Shown here: positions 1 through 8,961 of the stretch, piece by piece
Layout: each line of letters opens with the position of its first letter
How positions within the stretch are numbered: the first letter of the stretch is position 1
DNA from: Rhodovulum sp.
Lineage (GTDB): Bacteria > Pseudomonadota > Alphaproteobacteria > Rhodobacterales > Rhodobacteraceae
Assembly (NCBI GenBank): GCA_020637615.1
Contig: JACKKC010000011.1
Location: 1-64,000, forward strand
Direction: 5' to 3'
Length of the DNA: 64,000 bases
Program-made: the position numbers and the translations under genes
Notes under the pieces: generated by a model
What the model saw: the letters and a program-made list of their open reading frames with translations, nothing else
Told to the model about the DNA's origin: nothing
The model's database searches: none

Positions 1-459
1 GAGCAGAATGACGAGCGAGAGCGCCAGTGCCGTGAGCATCGCGGAAATCGACGCGTTCAAGGGCGTGCTGCCGCAAATATAGGAGACGTATCGGGTTACC
101 CCATGGGACCTTCGATCGCGGATGAACTCGAGCTCCCGGCGGATGCCGACCGCCAGGGTCATGTTCGGGTGCTTCGCGGCGAGCCCGTCCAGGGCAAGCT
201 CGAAATAGCGGCAATTGCCCAGGGCCTCCTTGGGCGGCATTTCCATCAGCAGGCCGATCAGTTTCGCAATTTCGACCTGGATCTCCGTGTCCAGTTCGGT
301 GGAGAGCGTGTCGCGGACGCGAGCGTGCAGGGATTCCACGAAGCGGTCATAGGAGTCGCGATCAGTCGCCGGCATCTTTCTGGAGGCGTCGCCGGCCGGG
401 TCCGCGACCGGAACCCCACCCGGCTTCCAAGGCGGCATTTCCTCCTGGAATTCGCCCAT
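1..459 (-). CDS. Partial hypothetical protein with a membrane segment, running off the left edge
   Basis: An open reading frame on the minus strand stays open to base 1, so the C-terminus is missing. About 150 residues are visible. The middle part is soluble and helical (DTEIQVEIAKLIGLLMEMPP is typical), and the last visible stretch (about 16 residues, ISAMLTALALSLVILL) is hydrophobic and looks like a membrane helix. The start is uncertain. ATG codons lie at 459, 438 and 375; the one at 438 has AGGAGG only about two bases upstream, and the others have no clear ribosome binding site. I do not recognise the family. It is divergent from the holin-like/GH108 gene, with about 320 bases between them. 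The frame has no stops and the composition is protein-like, but without a homolog it remains a hypothetical gene. Confidence 0.5.
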   Translation of the reverse strand, partial: MGEFQEEMPPWKPGGVPVADPAGDASRKMPATDRDSYDRFVESLHARVRDTLSTELDTEIQVEIAKLIGLLMEMPPKEALGNCRYFELALDGLAAKHPNMTLAVGIRRELEFIRDRRSHGVTRYVSYICGSTPLNASISAMLTALALSLVILL

Positions 460-780
460 CACGGATACTGGTCGAAGGCTTGTCCGAACAATGTCGATCC
501 AATCTGCGAACGGGGCTCAGGCATTCCCGGGCCGCCCAGCAAAGCATGCGCCCTGTTTAGCACAAGATATCGTGGGCCACCACCCTGATGGCCCAACGGC
601 TGCCCCCAGCGGCCGCGCCGTGTCCGACAGGCCTGCCGGCCCCGGGCGGGAACTCCGGTGCAAATTCTGTCGGCGGGCAGGTCACCGCATCGGCCGAATA
701 ACCTCAGCGCGGGCAGATGTCGGTGACATTTTCGCCCTCTGCGGGTATGACTTGGGTGCGCTGGAGGGGGGACCCCATCG
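460..780. other. Intergenic region between divergent genes, no gene seen
   Basis: About 320 bases separate the start of the left-edge gene from the holin-like/GH108 gene. Several short frames are open on both strands, but none has convincing protein character. The region presumably carries the promoters of the two divergent genes. I see no clear operator or hairpin. Confidence 0.4.
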
Positions 781-2205
781 ATGGAACCTTTCGTCGCCAT
801 TGCTGCCTCGGTTCTGCCGCAGATCCTGAGGCACCTCGCTGGAGCGGGGGGGCAGGCCCAACACGATGCGGTGGCGCAGGCCGTCACCGGGATCGTGCAA
901 TCGGTAACGCGGGCGAGCGATCCCGATGCCGCCAGGCAGAAGATCGCCTCGGACCCGAATGCCGAGGCGGAGCTTCGGGTGCGGCTCTCGGAACTCGCAT
1001 CCTCGCTGGACGATGCCCAGCGCACGGCGAACGCGACCGCTGACAACAATGCCCTGCAGGACCTCGAGCAGCGGATCACCGCGCAGCTCGGCAACCTGTC
1101 CCAGCAGGTCGACGCCGCGAAACAGGCGCAGCTGCGCGCGACGGACGAGAGCGCACGGCAGGCCGAAGACGCCTCCACCGCCAGATCCACGCTCGCCCAG
1201 ATCGCCTCGCCGAGCAGCCCCAGCGTGCTGGCGGCACCGATCCTGTCTCTCGTGGTGGTTCTGGGATTCTTCGGCGCGCTCGCCTTCATCATCAGCGGTC
1301 GCTTCGATCCGACGTCGGACACCGCGAAGCTGCAGATCGTCAACATCGTCATCGGCGCGCTCACCGCAGGCTTCGCCACGGTCCTGAACTTCTGGCTGGG
1401 ATCGTCGCAAGGCTCCAAGAACAAGGACCTGGCGAACTTCTCGCTCCAGCACATCCAGGCGCTGCAGGCCGGCCGCGCGCAGGCGGCCGCAAGGGTCGGG
1501 GCGGATACGGAGGCGCCCTCACCGGCCGCACCGAAGGCGCCGCCGGCATCTCCCGCGACCCCGCCGCCCGCAGTTGTCCCGGCCTTTGTTCCATCACCTT
1601 CGGCACCACCCGCGGCGCCCGTCGTGCAGGCACGCGCGCCCGTTGCGGGGGCGCCATCGGCGTCGACGGCGGACAAGGACGCCGCCTTTCAGGCCTGCGT
1701 CGCGCTGGTCCTCAAGAACGAGGGAGGCTTCGTCGACGACCCTGACGATCCCGGCGGGGCCACGAACATGGGCATCACCATCGGGACGTTGCGCGCGTGG
1801 CGCGGCCAGCCCGTGACCGTCGAGGACGTCCGCACTCTCTCGCAGCAGGAGGCGAGGGCCATCTACCGGGCGAACTACTGGAACCCTCTCAAATGCGACG
1901 AGCTGCCGCTGGGCGTCGACATGGTCGTGTTCGATTTCGGCGTGAACGCCGGGATCCGGCGCTCCGCGATGACGCTGCAGCAGGTCGTCGGCGTTGCCCA
2001 GGACGGGATCATCGGCCCTGAAACATTGGCGGCGGTTGCCAAGTCAGCTCCGGCCGAGGTGGTCGATCGCTTCGGGACGGCGCGCCTCGCCTATTACAAG
2101 GCGCTGAGGGACTGGCCGGAGTTCGGCAAGGGCTGGACCGACCGCGAGGCGGAATCCCAGTCGGAAGCGCGCGCGCTCATGTCCCAGTCCGTCGCCACCG
2201 CCTAG
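781..2205 (+). CDS. Holin-like membrane domain fused to a GH108 peptidoglycan hydrolase
   Basis: The 474-residue protein has three parts. Residues 1-145 are soluble and helical with coiled-coil character. Two hydrophobic segments follow at about 149-171 and 184-207, ending in NFWLGSSQGSKNKD, a pattern common at the end of GTA/3TM-type phage holins. Residues 225-297 are a Pro/Ala-rich linker. From about 300 comes a glycoside hydrolase 108 domain (ZliS / secretion-activator type) with the signature NEGGFVDDPDDPGGATNMGI; E314 is the expected catalytic acid. A PG_binding_3-type tail (DGIIGPETLAAV) completes it. GH108 enzymes cleave peptidoglycan glycan strands, and holins let such enzymes cross the inner membrane. 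Here both would be one polypeptide. The start follows a GGAGGGGGG stretch. Phage endolysins are usually separate, shorter proteins, and no capsid or terminase genes are nearby. The domain calls are from motif recognition; the export role is inference. Confidence 0.8.
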   Translation: MEPFVAIAASVLPQILRHLAGAGGQAQHDAVAQAVTGIVQSVTRASDPDAARQKIASDPNAEAELRVRLSELASSLDDAQRTANATADNNALQDLEQRITAQLGNLSQQVDAAKQAQLRATDESARQAEDASTARSTLAQIASPSSPSVLAAPILSLVVVLGFFGALAFIISGRFDPTSDTAKLQIVNIVIGALTAGFATVLNFWLGSSQGSKNKDLANFSLQHIQALQAGRAQAAARVGADTEAPSPAAPKAPPASPATPPPAVVPAFVPSPSAPPAAPVVQARAPVAGAPSASTADKDAAFQACVALVLKNEGGFVDDPDDPGGATNMGITIGTLRAWRGQPVTVEDVRTLSQQEARAIYRANYWNPLKCDELPLGVDMVVFDFGVNAGIRRSAMTLQQVVGVAQDGIIGPETLAAVAKSAPAEVVDRFGTARLAYYKALRDWPEFGKGWTDREAESQSEARALMSQSVATA

Positions 2206-2358
2206 GAACGCCGACACGGAAACGGGCCTCCAACCAAGCACTTATGCCGCGCTCTTGCCCGCTCCGGTTGAGGCCGCACGGGTCCGATCGGCCTCGGCAG
2301 GAAGCCTGCGATTTGCGGCAATCGGACCGCGCCACGGAATCAGTCCCCGCCCATGGGC

Positions 2359-2377
2359 CTTTTGCAGTATGCAAAAG
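2359..2377. promoter_or_regulatory. Perfect operator-like palindrome upstream of the collar-repeat protein gene
   Basis: CTTTTGCA and TGCAAAAG form perfect 8-base arms around a 3-base spacer (GTA), about 115 bases before the start at 2492. A TATAAG-like -10 element follows near 2396. The geometry fits a dimeric regulator. No regulator gene is adjacent, so the partner is unknown. Confidence 0.45.
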
Positions 2378-2491
2378 ACCATCACCGGGTTATCGTATAA
2401 GCTGCAGACACCACAGATACCGGCTCATCCTCTCTCGAGACGCTGCAGTCCGCGCCCGGACCGCAACTGGACCTTCAGGAGGACCCCGACC

Positions 2492-3694
2492 ATGCTTCGA
2501 CTCGTGAACCTTGGGATCGTGGGCGGCGCTGCAATCGCCCTGGCTGCCTATCTCGCCGCGCCTTCCCCGGCCGGCGCGCAGACGGTTCCCGACACCACGC
2601 CCGAGGGCATGGTGGCGTTCTTTCCCCTGACCGAATGTCCCGCGGGCTGGTCCATTTCCGCGAGCGCGCGCGGGCGCTTCCTCATGGCGGTCACCGAGGG
2701 CAGCGACGTCGGCGGGACGGTGGGAACCGCGCTGACGGCGGGCGAACTCCCGACCTCGCACACGCATACCTTCCAGACGTCGGTCTCGCTGAGCTCGCAC
2801 GGCTGCTACGACTGCTTCAATGGCGGCGCGGGGTGGACGGGCGCCAAGAGCGGCTCGCATGACGTGCCCGGGTCGCCGCCCGGCACCACGGGCTCCCATG
2901 AGACCTATTCCTATACCCAGCTTCTGGCCTGCGAGAAGGGACCGCCCTCGACCCAGTCGCAGACCGACAACTACGCCCAGAACATGGTCGCCTTCTACGA
3001 TGCCGCCGCCTGCCCGCAGGGTTGGGAGCTGATGGAATCGGACAGCAAGCCGGTCAACGGCGTCTTCGCCATTCCCTTCGCGGATCCGGGATCGGCCATC
3101 GGCACCGTCTCGGGGACGCCGCTCACGCCGGGCAGTCCCTGGACGCATTCCCATTCGTTCAAGTCGAGCATCTCGGTCGGCAGCACGGATCTCCAGGCCG
3201 ACTCAGGGTCCGGGAGCAGCAGCGCCCAGGACGGGACCTATGACTTCAGCGGCACGACCTCGACCGAGACCATCGCGTTTCCATACCTGCAGCTGCTGCT
3301 CTGCAAGAAGACCGCCTTCAGCAGCAACACGCTTCCGGCGGGCCTGCCGCAGAAGATCCTCATGTTCTACGCCGAGAACGACTGCCCCGATGGCTGGGTC
3401 GTCTCGCCGTCAGGTTTCAACCGCCCGCTGCTCGGCCTGCCGGAGGGTGGCACCCCGAACGAATCCGTCGGCGACGAAACCGTCGCCTCCCCGGGTCACG
3501 ACTACTGGCACGACCACGGCATCTCGGGCTCGGTCAATGTCGGCAGCCAGAAGATCAGCGTCGACAAGGGCTGCAACATATTCCTCTGCGACAAGGGCCA
3601 CGCGAATTCGGGCTCGGTGAGTTTCTCCGGCACGACCTATTGGGACGGCGCCTTGCCCTACATCACCCTGAGCCTTTGCCAGCCCGACACCTGA
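2492..3694 (+). CDS. Exported protein with three phage-tail-collar-like modules
   Basis: I chose the ATG at 2492 because AGGAGG lies just upstream and a good signal peptide follows (MLRLVNLGIVGGAAIALAAY, cleavage after GAQ). The mature protein of about 370 residues contains the same module three times. Each begins with a hydrophobic strand and Cys-Pro-x-Gly-Trp (MVAFFPLTECPAGW, MVAFYDAAACPQGW, ILMFYAENDCPDGW) and continues with a His-rich stretch (SHTHTF, THSHSF, HDYWHDH). Each ends in an aromatic/PY-type strand with LLxC or LSLC. This layout resembles the phage tail collar / microcystin-dependent-protein fold. The paired cysteines fit a periplasmic or extracellular location. It lies between the holin-like/GH108 gene and the 1218-residue gene on the same strand, suggesting one functional unit. 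The exact function is unknown. Confidence 0.65.
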   Translation: MLRLVNLGIVGGAAIALAAYLAAPSPAGAQTVPDTTPEGMVAFFPLTECPAGWSISASARGRFLMAVTEGSDVGGTVGTALTAGELPTSHTHTFQTSVSLSSHGCYDCFNGGAGWTGAKSGSHDVPGSPPGTTGSHETYSYTQLLACEKGPPSTQSQTDNYAQNMVAFYDAAACPQGWELMESDSKPVNGVFAIPFADPGSAIGTVSGTPLTPGSPWTHSHSFKSSISVGSTDLQADSGSGSSSAQDGTYDFSGTTSTETIAFPYLQLLLCKKTAFSSNTLPAGLPQKILMFYAENDCPDGWVVSPSGFNRPLLGLPEGGTPNESVGDETVASPGHDYWHDHGISGSVNVGSQKISVDKGCNIFLCDKGHANSGSVSFSGTTYWDGALPYITLSLCQPDT

Positions 3695-3778
3695 ACCCCC
3701 CGGCGCCACTGATGGGGAGACCGCTGCGAGAACAGCCCGACGCCGGGTTACCGGAAAGTCGCAGGAGGAGGAGAGATC

Positions 3779-6700
3779 ATGGCCACGGCAATTGCCGAGA
3801 TCGATATCGGCGTCAACCTGATCGACAATTACCTTTACCTGATGGATTCGCCGGTGACGCAGGATCCGGACGGCCGCTTTCTCGTGGTTCAGAACCCGGC
3901 CGTGCTTCAGTCCGGGTCCGGCCAGGCGAGCGAATTGCTCACCGTCGACGGGGACGGGCAGCTGGTCCACTACATCCCCGATACCAACTCGAATTCGGGC
4001 TGGAGCAAGATCGTGGTGCCCGACTGCACCCCACCCGACTATGGCCAGCGCGACAGCGCGACCTCGAGCACGATCATCCGCCTCGCCGGCTACTACGACC
4101 AGGGCGGCATCCTGAACGTGCTTGCATATTTTCCGACCAGCCAGGGCAATGAGCCGAGCTGCGCCACCTGGATGCAGCGGGCGACGGACGGCACCTGGTC
4201 CAACGCCACCGCCATCCTGTCGAACAACGCGAAGAACGCGCTGGCCTGCACCTACCAGACCGACGTCTATGTCGACGGCAACGGCCGGGGATATTTCTAC
4301 GGGGTCTCCGCCCTGATCGGCGACGGCGGCTTCTTCATCGCGACCTACGACGCCGGCGCGGACAAGATCGACCTGATCTATTCCTACGACCTCGACGATT
4401 TTCCGCCCTCCCCCGGCCTGAGCGAGCAGGCCGCCTTCCGCATGGCAGCGGGCTCGGGCGGCAGCGACGTCACGATCCTCTGGGTCGACACGCCACGGGG
4501 CAGCAGCAATACGGAGATCTACTACCAAGGCGCCACCATCACCTTCGGCCATCTGAACACGACCTTCGCCTGGTCGAACGGCAATACGCTCGATCCGCAG
4601 GTTCTGAAGCCCGGCCTGGGCGTCTTCGGGGTGAGCGACCTGATCGCCCTGCCCGGCAGCTACGGCGCCGATGCCATCATCCTCCGCGACGCCGCCGAAG
4701 TGCTCTATGTCGTGAGCGGCTACAACACCGCCTCGCCCGCCATCACGCCGCTGACGGGCGGCGCCGAACAGCCGGCGGGCGCCGTCGCCGCCACCGTCGG
4801 CCAGGATTCCAACGGCGTGCTGACCGTCTTCGCCATCGAGACTGGCAGCACAAATCTCTGGTATCTCCAGCAGCAGGAAGCGGGCGGCAGCTTCGGGACC
4901 TGGGTGAACCTCGCGGGCACGCTGACCACCATCGCGAGCCCCGCCACCATGACCTTCGGCCCGGAGCTCTTCGCGGTGGATCTGAGTTGCGACATCTATC
5001 ACCAGGCCCGCACGCTCGCGGACCAGGTCTGGGTGACGCGCAAGGTTGCGGAACCCTCGCCCTCCTCGCCGGACAATGACCAGCCGCAGAACATCGCCGG
5101 CTACAACATGGAAATCACCGCGCTCGACGACACCGGCGCGCCGATCCCCCTGGCCATCGTCTATGTCGCCGCCGATCATCCCGCGACGATCGTCGTCAAC
5201 TGCCTCTCCTATCATACCGATACCAATACGCTTGTCCCGGTGCAGACGGACCCGAACGGACAGGCCACGGTCACCTATCAGGCCGTCGACCTGAAGCCGC
5301 CGCAATTCACCATGTCGAGCAATGCCGACGGCAGCGGCGTCACCCGCTGGTGCCAGAGCGACGTGGTCCAGACCGACGATCCGCCGCCCACGCCCCCCGC
5401 GACCTCCGTCTCGGCGCAGCTCACCAGCGCGACGACCGAAACGCTGACGAGCAACGGCCTCATCGACCCGAGCTACAGCGATCCGAGCCAGGCGGTCCAG
5501 GCGATCAACGCCGCCGGCCCCTGGATGAACCCGAACACTGCCGCGGCCGGAGCCGTGGATACCAGCCGCATCACGGTGCCGCATTGGTCGCTGGACTTCA
5601 CGGCACCCGAGGGACCGCGCTTCAGGATCCTGAGCGAGGCGGAAGCCGAGGTCATGCGGGAGAACGCGCTCGGCTCCTCCGGGCTCCTCGGCGATGCCTG
5701 CCATTTCTTCAAGAACGCCTGGCACGAGCTGCAGTCCTTCTCCGCGAGCCTCGTGGGCGACGTCCTGACCGTCATCCTCAACGGCGAGAAATGGACGATC
5801 CAGACCCTCAAACAGGCCGGCGACGCGCTCGAGACCGTGTTCACCCGGATCATGCAGGGTCTGAAGGACCTCTATCAGCTCCTGAAGGACGTGCTCGACT
5901 GGCTGAAGATGCTCTTCGAATGGAGCGACATCCTCAACACGCACAACGTGTTGCGGGAGGCAACGAACAGCATCTTCCAGAACATCCAATCCTCCATGTC
6001 CGGCGCGGAGGCGGAATTCCAGGCCTGGTTCCAGACCCTCAAGGGCACGGTCAAGGACGCCTTCTCGCAGCTCGGCGTGTTCGAGCAGACGACCTTCAAC
6101 GAATTCGTCAACGCGGCGTCGCAGGGCCAGGCCGCGCCCCCCGTACTCACGGCCTCGGGCAACGTCCTCGACGGCGATACGCAGAAGCAGACCTACAAGC
6201 AGCACAGCGCCCGCTGCAACTTCGCGCATCGCCAGGCGCTCAGCTCCTACGGCAACAACTCCGTCACGACGACCGGCGGCCCGCAACTTGGCGCGACGAC
6301 CGTGACGATGGACAGCATCGTCACCGCCTTCAACAAGGACATCAATCAGGACACGTTCAGCACTCTGTCCAAGGACTTGCAGAGCTTCTTCGAGAATCCC
6401 GCCGCCTTCTTCGACAACGGCATCACGACCTTCTGCGAGGACGGCGCCGAGGACCTCGTGAACTACGTGATCGACGCCGCCGACGACATCGTCGAGGCCG
6501 CGATCCAGGACATGGAGACCGCGGTCGAGGCCTACCTGTCGCTAATCAACGCGACCATCCACGTCCCGATCCTGTCCTGGATCTACAAGTACGAGATCAC
6601 CGGCTCCATCGCCGATCCCGGCGACGATCTGACGGCGCTCGACCTGATCTGTCTCGTCAACGCGATACCGGCCACCATCCTCTGCAAGGTGGTCGCCGGG

Positions 6701-7435
6701 CATGCGCCCTTCACCTCGTCCTCGGCCGGCGTGATCAAGCAATACGGGATGCCGTGGCCGTCGGCACCCTTCCTCAACGCCGACGGCGTCTCGACCGGCC
6801 AGGGCCTCGGGGGCGAGATGCCGACCGAGATGGCGGAGGTCCTGTACTGGCTCCAGCTCGTCGGCGTCTTCGTGCAACTGATCGGTGGGGCGCTCTGCGA
6901 CGGCATCGGGGACGCCTTTGCCGTCAACGAGATGGAAGAGGTCGAAAAGAGCCCGGAAGCCAAATGGGTCAGCGGCATAAACGTCGTTTCCTCGATCCTT
7001 CTCTACGGGATCGGCGCGCCCTGGCCGCAGTTCTACAAGACGACCTCGGAGCTCACGATCACCGACAAGGCGATCCTGTCGTCCTGGACATGGAACATCG
7101 TCCCGCTCGTGGTCAATGTCGTCTGCCTCGCCTCGGAGCAGGTGGAGGTCAAGTTCCAGCAAGGTTACGGGCCGATCCTGGCCTCGTGCCTTTCGGTGGT
7201 GAGCGAGGGCCTCGGGATCTGGGCGGCGGTGGAAATGGCGACCCACGAGTCGGAAGGCTACAACGACTACGAAGTCGCAGCAGCCGTCACCAGCAACATC
7301 AGCGGATGCTGCAAGTTCTTCATCCTGGGTGGAGACGACATGCTCTACGTGCTCCTGCCGGTAGATTTCTTCACCGCCGTCGCCAATCTCATCCTCTCGG
7401 TCTTCGCATGGTCGGAGGAAACGCAACCGAGCTGA
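3779..7435 (+). CDS. Orphan 1218-residue multidomain protein
   Basis: The start has a strong ribosome binding site (AGGAGGAGGAG). I do not recognise the family. Residues 1-420 consist of repeated strand-rich blocks with W, G and D at intervals, suggesting a beta-propeller or lectin-like fold. About 430-520 resembles an Ig-like domain (MEITALDDTGAPIPLAIVYV and DPNGQATVTYQA). From about 640 the protein is helical and amphipathic (TVFTRIMQGLKDLYQLLKDV), as in coiled-coil or pore-forming proteins. The last 220 residues contain several hydrophobic segments (LYWLQLVGVFVQLIGGAL, INVVSSILLYGIGAPW, WNIVPLVVNVVCLAS, LPVDFFTAVANLILSVFAW). There is no N-terminal signal peptide. It is the last of three co-directional genes starting with the holin-like/GH108 fusion, so release by lysis-type export is a reasonable guess. 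A toxin-like or adhesin role would fit but is not shown. Confidence 0.6.
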   Translation: MATAIAEIDIGVNLIDNYLYLMDSPVTQDPDGRFLVVQNPAVLQSGSGQASELLTVDGDGQLVHYIPDTNSNSGWSKIVVPDCTPPDYGQRDSATSSTIIRLAGYYDQGGILNVLAYFPTSQGNEPSCATWMQRATDGTWSNATAILSNNAKNALACTYQTDVYVDGNGRGYFYGVSALIGDGGFFIATYDAGADKIDLIYSYDLDDFPPSPGLSEQAAFRMAAGSGGSDVTILWVDTPRGSSNTEIYYQGATITFGHLNTTFAWSNGNTLDPQVLKPGLGVFGVSDLIALPGSYGADAIILRDAAEVLYVVSGYNTASPAITPLTGGAEQPAGAVAATVGQDSNGVLTVFAIETGSTNLWYLQQQEAGGSFGTWVNLAGTLTTIASPATMTFGPELFAVDLSCDIYHQARTLADQVWVTRKVAEPSPSSPDNDQPQNIAGYNMEITALDDTGAPIPLAIVYVAADHPATIVVNCLSYHTDTNTLVPVQTDPNGQATVTYQAVDLKPPQFTMSSNADGSGVTRWCQSDVVQTDDPPPTPPATSVSAQLTSATTETLTSNGLIDPSYSDPSQAVQAINAAGPWMNPNTAAAGAVDTSRITVPHWSLDFTAPEGPRFRILSEAEAEVMRENALGSSGLLGDACHFFKNAWHELQSFSASLVGDVLTVILNGEKWTIQTLKQAGDALETVFTRIMQGLKDLYQLLKDVLDWLKMLFEWSDILNTHNVLREATNSIFQNIQSSMSGAEAEFQAWFQTLKGTVKDAFSQLGVFEQTTFNEFVNAASQGQAAPPVLTASGNVLDGDTQKQTYKQHSARCNFAHRQALSSYGNNSVTTTGGPQLGATTVTMDSIVTAFNKDINQDTFSTLSKDLQSFFENPAAFFDNGITTFCEDGAEDLVNYVIDAADDIVEAAIQDMETAVEAYLSLINATIHVPILSWIYKYEITGSIADPGDDLTALDLICLVNAIPATILCKVVAGHAPFTSSSAGVIKQYGMPWPSAPFLNADGVSTGQGLGGEMPTEMAEVLYWLQLVGVFVQLIGGALCDGIGDAFAVNEMEEVEKSPEAKWVSGINVVSSILLYGIGAPWPQFYKTTSELTITDKAILSSWTWNIVPLVVNVVCLASEQVEVKFQQGYGPILASCLSVVSEGLGIWAAVEMATHESEGYNDYEVAAAVTSNISGCCKFFILGGDDMLYVLLPVDFFTAVANLILSVFAWSEETQPS

Positions 7436-7487
7436 CCGGAAAGCACCGGTCCCCGCGTCGCCCCGGCAGCGGCGAAACGACGACCTC

Positions 7488-7512
7488 CCGGGCATCGCGA
7501 ACGGATGCCCGG
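7488..7512 (+). terminator. Hairpin downstream of the 1218-residue gene
   Basis: CCGGGCATC and GATGCCCGG form a perfect 9-base stem with a 7-base loop. A smaller hairpin (GACCGG / CCGGTC) sits directly at the stop codon near 7434-7451. There is no T-run, so this is a hairpin that may end or stabilise transcripts rather than a classic intrinsic terminator. Confidence 0.4.
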
Positions 7513-7603
7513 ACGGGCTGGGCAGGGGTGAGGCCGGAAAGCGTTGTCCGAGCGGGTCGGCTCGACTAGGCTTCCCATAGTCCAAGAATGGGGAGGAAAA
7601 GAC

Positions 7604-8923
7604 GTGAAACGGACGACATACGGATTGGCCCTCGCCTCGGCGCTCTCGACCCTGACCGTGACCGCGGCGCAGGCCCAGACGGAAATCCTCTGGTGGCATG
7701 CCATGGGCGACCGCCTGAACGAGCTTCTCGACGAGCAGGCGGCGCAGTTCAACGCCTCGCAGTCGGACTACGTGGTGGTGCCCACGTACAAGGGCAATTA
7801 TTCCGAGACGCTCAACGCCGGCATCGCCGCCTTCCGCGCCGGCGAACAGCCGCATGTGCTGCAGGTCTTCGAGGTCGGCACCGCGACGATGATGGCGGCC
7901 GAAGGCGCGATCAACCCGGTCTACCAGCTCATGGCCGATTCCGGCGCCGATTTCGACCCCGGCGCCTATCTCGCCGCCGTCACCGGCTATTACACCAATA
8001 CCGACGGCCAGATGCTGTCCCTGCCCTACAATTCCTCGACGCCGGTGCTCTGGGTCAACCGCGACCTCTTCACGGAGGCCGGGCTCGACCCGGACATGGA
8101 TCTCTCGACATGGGCCAAGGTCGGCGAGGCGCTCGATGCGCTCAAGGCCGCGGGCGTGGGCTGCCCGCTGACCACCGCCTGGCAGAGCTGGATACATCTC
8201 GAGAACCTCTCGGCCTATCACAACGTGCCCTTCGCCACGCAGGAGAACGGCTTCGCCGGCCTCGACACCGAGCTCGCCTTCAACGGGCCGCTCCAGGTGC
8301 AGCACATCCAGGCGCTCGGGGACTGGGCGCGGGACGGCAAGTTCGTCTACACCGGCCGGCGCAACGAGGGCGGCGCCAACTTCCGCGGCGGGGAATGCGC
8401 GCTCTTCACCGAAAGCTCGGCGGGCTACGCCACCATCGCGGCCGAAGCGGAGTTCGATTTCGGCGTGCGGCCGCTGCCCTATTGGGAGGGCGTCGAGGGC
8501 GCGCCGCAGAACACCATCATCGGCGGTGCCTCGCTCTGGGTTCTCGCCGGCCACGATCCGGAGGAATACAAGGGCGTCGCGGCCCTGCTGAACTTCCTGT
8601 CCACCCCCGAGATCCAGGCCGCCTGGCACCAGAATACCGGCTATCTGCCGATCACCACCGCCGCCTATGAGCTGAGCCAGGAGCAGGGCTTCTACGAGGC
8701 GAATCCCGGCGCCGACACCGCGATCATCCAGATGACCGGCAAGGCGCCGACGCCCAATTCCAAGGGCATCCGCCTCGGCAACTTCGACCAGATCCGCACC
8801 ATCATCGACGAGGAACTCGAGGCGGTCTGGGCCGGCGACAAGGAGGCGCAGGCCGCGCTCGACAGCGCCGTGGAGCGGGGCAACCAGCTCCTGCGCCGCT
8901 TCGAGCAGGCCGCGGGCAACTGA
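7604..8923 (+). CDS. ugpB: ABC transporter periplasmic binding protein, UgpB type
   Basis: This 439-residue extracellular solute-binding protein (family 1) starts at GTG 7604, placed by GGAGG eight bases upstream. A signal peptide ([20 protein letters not shown], cleavage near AQAQ) is followed by [19 protein letters not shown], characteristic of UgpB. It would capture sn-glycerol-3-phosphate or a glycerophosphodiester in the periplasm and deliver it to the permeases encoded next. Gene order B-A-E-C matches the classic ugp operon, but ugpQ (phosphodiesterase) is absent. The neighbouring sugar-acid genes leave open that this copy carries a different substrate. A long hairpin lies between this gene and ugpA. 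Confidence 0.85.
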   Translation: MKRTTYGLALASALSTLTVTAAQAQTEILWWHAMGDRLNELLDEQAAQFNASQSDYVVVPTYKGNYSETLNAGIAAFRAGEQPHVLQVFEVGTATMMAAEGAINPVYQLMADSGADFDPGAYLAAVTGYYTNTDGQMLSLPYNSSTPVLWVNRDLFTEAGLDPDMDLSTWAKVGEALDALKAAGVGCPLTTAWQSWIHLENLSAYHNVPFATQENGFAGLDTELAFNGPLQVQHIQALGDWARDGKFVYTGRRNEGGANFRGGECALFTESSAGYATIAAEAEFDFGVRPLPYWEGVEGAPQNTIIGGASLWVLAGHDPEEYKGVAALLNFLSTPEIQAAWHQNTGYLPITTAAYELSQEQGFYEANPGADTAIIQMTGKAPTPNSKGIRLGNFDQIRTIIDEELEAVWAGDKEAQAALDSAVERGNQLLRRFEQAAGN

Positions 8924-8930
8924 CGCGAAG

Positions 8931-8954
8931 GCCGGAGGGCGCGCGCCCTCCGGC
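8931..8954 (+). promoter_or_regulatory. Strong intercistronic hairpin between ugpB and ugpA
   Basis: GCCGGAGGGC pairs perfectly with GCCCTCCGGC around GCGC, a GC-only stem of at least ten pairs, eight bases after the ugpB stop. Hairpins at this place in binding-protein operons commonly protect the upstream message and weaken read-through, so that more binding protein than permease is made. That role is inferred from position. Confidence 0.55.
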
Positions 8955-8961
8955 ATGCCCC

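Noticed and set aside
459..1676. A 405-codon minus-strand frame opposite the holin-like/GH108 gene
   Set aside because: It is Ala/Ser/Cys-rich without domains and lies antisense to a clear coding sequence in the high-GC shadow frame.
3410..6286. A 958-codon minus-strand frame opposite the 1218-residue gene
   Set aside because: It is an Arg/Gly/Val-rich shadow of a high-GC gene, with no domain motifs or ribosome binding site; the plus-strand gene has both protein character and a strong AGGAGG.
781..7435. A prophage or gene-transfer-agent cluster
   Set aside because: Only lysis-like and collar-like proteins are present; no terminase, portal, capsid or tail-tube genes are seen.
5350..7569. A 739-codon plus-strand frame inside the 1218-residue gene
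   Set aside because: Arg/Pro-rich composition typical of a +1 shadow frame; it overlaps the better gene entirely.
6542..8956. An 804-codon minus-strand frame across the end of the large gene and ugpB
   Set aside because: It spans two real plus-strand genes and has shadow composition.
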